From Candidatus Woesearchaeota archaeon (GTDB lineage: Archaea > Nanobdellota > Nanobdellia > Woesearchaeales > PXDW01): 9,211 nt of DNA. Below the pieces are notes generated by a model, which did not search any database, had not been told where the DNA came from, and saw only the letters and a program-made list of their open reading frames with translations. Below, piece by piece: positions 6,788 through 9,211 of this stretch. The first letter of the stretch is position 1. Each line of letters begins with the position of its first letter. The DNA is taken from assembly GCA_003564925.1 (NCBI GenBank), contig PXDW01000071.1:1-9211 (forward strand). The letters are read 5' to 3'. Made by a program: the position numbers and the translations under genes.

Positions 6788-7369
6788 ATGGATTTTGACA
6801 AAAGCAAGAGAGTAGCTTTGAATAAGAAAGACAGGTCCGAAAAGGGCAATATAGACGAACCAATCGAGTATTTAGTTTATTTTATAAATTCTTTAAAAAA
6901 TTATTATACAACTTCTTCATGCGCAGGCAGAATTATAGTTCTGGAATTAAAAGAAAGCGAAAGTAAAAAGGATGCAAAATTCCTTTTTAGGTCTCATGAA
7001 GCTATAGATTTCAATGAAATTAAACAGGCTTTGAATAATATGAAAACAAAAAATTCTATCTGGCTTATGCAGGAGCCTGTAATTATCCATGTCTGCTCAA
7101 GAACTTTTAAAGATGCTGAAAAATTTTTAAAACTTGCAAGCCCACTCGGCTTTAAGCGCTCAGGAATAATTAGTTCTGAAAAAAGGATTATAATAGAGAT
7201 AGTCGCCACAGAGAGAATAGAGACTATAATATCAAAAAATGGAAAAATGCTTCCTGATGATAATTACTTGAAAATATTGGTAGATGAATCAAATAGAAAA
7301 CTTGAAAAAACCAGAAAAAAGGCTAAAATTCTTTATAATCAGCTAAAAAACAAGAACATATTTAAATAA
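6788..7369 (+). CDS. taw3: tRNA(Phe) wyosine-pathway N4-methyltransferase, TYW3/Taw3 family
   Basis: The 193-residue product belongs to the TYW3 family, which methylates N4 of the tricyclic wyosine precursor at position 37 of tRNA(Phe), using S-adenosylmethionine. The family signature is present: 'FDKSK' (3-7), 'KGNIDEPI' (19-26), 'YTTSSCAGRI' (40-49, the most conserved block), 'FLFRSHEAI' in place of the usual '(H)WLFVSH', 'EPVIIHVCSR', and 'GFKRSGI' followed by a strand-rich segment and a basic C-terminal helix. Length is typical for the archaeal stand-alone enzyme. It acts in the cytoplasm after the Taw1 and Taw2 steps, whose genes are not in this window. It lies between two tRNA aminoacylation genes, 57 bases after aspS and 19 bases before gatB. 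The ATG has no ribosome binding site. Family assignment is firm; the exact substrate intermediate in this organism is inferred from the family. Confidence 0.9.
   Translation: MDFDKSKRVALNKKDRSEKGNIDEPIEYLVYFINSLKNYYTTSSCAGRIIVLELKESESKKDAKFLFRSHEAIDFNEIKQALNNMKTKNSIWLMQEPVIIHVCSRTFKDAEKFLKLASPLGFKRSGIISSEKRIIIEIVATERIETIISKNGKMLPDDNYLKILVDESNRKLEKTRKKAKILYNQLKNKNIFK
7361..7368 (+). promoter_or_regulatory. TATA-like element before gatB, overlapping the TYW3 stop
   Basis: TTTAAATA lies over the last codons and stop of the TYW3 gene and is centred about 25 bases before the gatB ATG. It could drive a leaderless gatB transcript. With only 19 bases between the genes, simple read-through from the TYW3 gene is an equally good explanation. 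Confidence 0.35.
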
Positions 7370-7388
7370 AAATTATTTTAAGTATAAA

Positions 7389-8762
7389 ATGCCAGAGATT
7401 AAATGCGGGTTAGAAATTCATGGTTATTTGAAAATAGATAATAAAAGAAAATTATTCTGTGATTGTAATCTGGAGCATGAAGCTTCTCCAAACACAAATA
7501 TTTGTCCTATCTGCACTTCTCAGCCCGGCTCAAAGCCCATGAATCCCAACGAAGAGGCTTTTAGAAAAATTATGATGATATCGGCTATGCTCGGCTGCAA
7601 AATAAATAAAAGGCTTTTGTTTCAGAGGAAACATTACTCCTGGCCAGATTTGCCTTCAGGATATCAAAGAACTATATCAGGAAGCTATTCAGTTCCCGTA
7701 GGAGTTAATGGATCTTTCCTTGGAATAGGCATATCAGATGTCCATCTTGAGGAAGACCCTGCTAAATATGATCCAAAATCAGGGCTTGTTGATTATAATA
7801 GGAGTGGATTTCCTTTGGTTGAGATAGTCACAGAGCCTGATTTTAAGTCAAGCGATGAAGTTAAGGAATGGCTTAGAAAATTGATTACAACTTTAAGTTA
7901 TATCCATGCTTTGGATAAGACTGCCGGTATTAAAGCTGATGTTAATATTTCAATATACCCTAAGTTTGAGCGTGTGGAGATAAAAAATGTAAATTCTTTC
8001 AAAAGCATAGTAAAGGCGATAGAATATGAAATTCACAGGCAGCAGGATGAAGTAACAAAAGGCAATAGAATAGAGCAGCAAACAAGGATGTATGATGATG
8101 TTTCTGAAACAACTAAGTTTATGAGAAGCAAAGAAACCCAACAAGACTATATGTTCATACCTGATCCTGATTTAGCAGTTATAAACGTTACAGATGAAGA
8201 TATTAAAGAGATATCGAGTGTTTTGCCTGAAAAGCCTGCTGAGAAAGAGAAGAAATACAAAAAATTGGGAATACAAGATATAGATGCGCAAATAATGAGC
8301 TCTGAAATTATCTTAGCAGAACTCTTTGAAAAGGTTGCAAAAAAAATAGATCCAATATTAGCAGCAAAATGGCTTAGGAGGGAGCTTGTAAGAGTCTTGA
8401 ATTATAATAAGAAAAGCCTTGAAGATATGCAGATAGATGAAATACATTTGATAAATTTGCTGAATCTTGTAGAAAAAAAGAAAATAACAGAAACTGTAGC
8501 GCAAAAGATACTTGAAAAATTAATAATAAAGCCTTTTGATGTAAATGAATATGTTAAGAAAGAAAATTTAATAGCTGTATCTGACACCAATGTTCTTGAA
8601 AGATATTGCAAAGAAGCAATTGCTGAGAATAAAAAGGCTGTTGATGATTATATTTCTGGAAAAGAAGAGGCATTGCATTTTCTAATGGGACAAGTGATGC
8701 GCAAAACAAGAGGAGCGGCAACCCCTAAGGAAGTTCAGAATTTGCTAAAAAAGTTTTTATAA
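7389..8762 (+). CDS. gatB: Asp/Glu-tRNA amidotransferase subunit B (GatB)
   Basis: The 457-residue product is the tRNA-binding and kinase-like subunit of GatCAB, which turns Asp-tRNA(Asn) into Asn-tRNA(Asn), and in bacteria also Glu-tRNA(Gln) into Gln-tRNA(Gln), using ammonia from the GatA subunit. Family marks are 'GLEIHGYL' (7-14), the zinc-site cysteines C24-x-C26 and C39-x2-C42, 'KHYSWPDLPSGYQ', 'VHLEEDPAK', 'VDYNRSGFPLVEIVTEPD', 'ADVNISI' and 'RVEIKNVNSF'. A C-terminal YqeY-like tail ends in 'MRKTRGAATPKEVQNLLKKFL'-type sequence. It lacks the AspRS-like insertion that makes archaeal GatE about 620 residues, so GatB is preferred over GatE. Compared with bacterial GatB, 'HVQL' is replaced by 'HGYL', and the usual 'EGSLRCDANVS' stretch reads 'AGIKADVNIS'; I recall similar wording in DPANN GatB proteins. 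GatA and GatC must be encoded elsewhere. The nearby relaxed-type AspRS makes Asn-tRNA formation the likely role. Confidence 0.93.
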   Translation: MPEIKCGLEIHGYLKIDNKRKLFCDCNLEHEASPNTNICPICTSQPGSKPMNPNEEAFRKIMMISAMLGCKINKRLLFQRKHYSWPDLPSGYQRTISGSYSVPVGVNGSFLGIGISDVHLEEDPAKYDPKSGLVDYNRSGFPLVEIVTEPDFKSSDEVKEWLRKLITTLSYIHALDKTAGIKADVNISIYPKFERVEIKNVNSFKSIVKAIEYEIHRQQDEVTKGNRIEQQTRMYDDVSETTKFMRSKETQQDYMFIPDPDLAVINVTDEDIKEISSVLPEKPAEKEKKYKKLGIQDIDAQIMSSEIILAELFEKVAKKIDPILAAKWLRRELVRVLNYNKKSLEDMQIDEIHLINLLNLVEKKKITETVAQKILEKLIIKPFDVNEYVKKENLIAVSDTNVLERYCKEAIAENKKAVDDYISGKEEALHFLMGQVMRKTRGAATPKEVQNLLKKFL

Positions 8763-8817
8763 ATAAATTTTGAAGATAGTATATTTCTGCAAATAAATTC
8801 ATAAATTGGTCTTTTCA
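8763..8817. other. Convergent intergenic gap
   Basis: These 55 AT-rich bases separate the stop of gatB from the stop of the reverse-strand gene. There is a T5 run at the very end of gatB (8754-8758) and short T-runs on both strands, any of which could end transcription, but no hairpin or strong T-tract stands out. I see no gene here. Confidence 0.6.
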
Positions 8818-9211
8818 TCAAATATCAACATTGAAAATTTTAGAAACTTCTTTCTTTAATCTTTCATCAAATTCATAAACCTTTTCTCCTTCGTCTTTTT
8901 CGATAGCTAAGACCTTCATTAGTTTTTTAATTACTTCTTCTTCATTCTCTATTCCATCAATTTTTATCTTACCAATGTTTTCTTTTATTATCTTTTCTTC
9001 AATCTCTTCTGTTGTTCCCTGCTCTGTTTTAATTTCCTCAAATTCCTTGCTTTTCAATTTATTTGTGTTTCGCATAACGTAGTAATTACCTTTTTTGTTT
9101 AGTATGTTATAAATTTCCTTAAAATTGATATCTGATGGCTTACCGCTCTCTAAAGTACCTTCAATTCTTACTAAAACTATAGTGTCATAAAACTCCTTAT
9201 TTTTTACCTTT
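8818..9211 (-). CDS. C-terminal part of a probable Mre11-like DNA repair exonuclease (partial, start outside window)
   Basis: Reading leftward from the edge, the frame is open from 9210 to a TGA at 8818-8820, giving 130 residues. The ATG at 9073-9075 is internal ('YYVMRNTNKL'): 45 open codons precede it in frame, and none of them is ATG, so the gene begins beyond the window. The visible part starts with beta-strand-like sequence 'YDTIVLVRIEGTLESGKPSD', then 'INFKEIYNILNKKGNYYV', and continues as charged helices ('TTEEIEEKIIKENIG', 'YEFDERLKKEVSKIF'). This pattern resembles the C-terminal capping region of archaeal Mre11/SbcD-type nucleases, which process DNA double-strand breaks with Rad50. 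The metal-binding phosphodiesterase motifs would lie outside the window, so the call rests on recalled similarity of the tail only. The alternative is an unrelated helical protein. The coding call is firm and the function tentative. Confidence 0.6.
   Translation of the reverse strand, partial: KVKNKEFYDTIVLVRIEGTLESGKPSDINFKEIYNILNKKGNYYVMRNTNKLKSKEFEEIKTEQGTTEEIEEKIIKENIGKIKIDGIENEEEVIKKLMKVLAIEKDEGEKVYEFDERLKKEVSKIFNVDI

Noticed and set aside
7389..8762. GatE instead of GatB
   Set aside because: The AspRS-like insertion that defines GatE is missing and the length (457) fits GatB.

Overview
The window looks like a piece of an AT-rich archaeal genome, most probably from a DPANN lineage of the Woesearchaeota/Pacearchaeota kind. 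The reasons are a TYW3/Taw3 wyosine methyltransferase (a family of archaea and eukaryotes), TATA-box-like elements close upstream of start codons with almost no Shine-Dalgarno sequences, a large surface protein starting with a 'KRKAQISLFLVLG' type anchor common in DPANN secreted proteins, a GatB with a DPANN-like sequence, and a reverse-strand gene whose tail resembles the archaeal Mre11 C-terminus. The lineage is inferred from sequence style, not from a database comparison.

Layout. 1-75 may be the end of an upstream gene. 127-762 encodes a small metallo-beta-lactamase-fold hydrolase of the UPF0173 type. 818-4885 encodes a 1355-residue, N-terminally anchored multidomain surface protein: membrane anchor, DPANN-type N-terminal module, ZU5-like beta domain, cysteine-rich knot, an acidic linker built of 36-bp tandem repeats, an unassigned beta-rich region, a carbohydrate-binding-like domain, a second cysteine-rich segment and a C-terminal GH99-like glycoside hydrolase domain. 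Then come three translation genes on the same strand: aspS (4955-6730), TYW3/Taw3 (6788-7369) and gatB (7389-8762). A convergent gene, probably the 3' end of an Mre11-like exonuclease, runs in from the right edge (8818-9211, minus).

How the genes relate. The AspRS is of the bacterial type, with a GAD insertion, and carries the His31 associated with relaxed (non-discriminating) AspRS enzymes. With GatB three genes away (TYW3 in between), this suggests Asn-tRNA(Asn) is made indirectly: AspRS mischarges tRNA(Asn) and the GatCAB amidotransferase converts Asp to Asn. GatA and GatC are not in the window. TYW3 adds a tRNA(Phe) modification gene to this tRNA-centred block. The surface protein appears unrelated to the block. 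It is the most unusual item: an apparently complete endo-mannosidase-like enzyme tethered to the outside of a presumably small, host-dependent archaeon.

No gene-free stretch exceeds about 130 bases. I saw no RNA genes, insertion sequences or CRISPR arrays.
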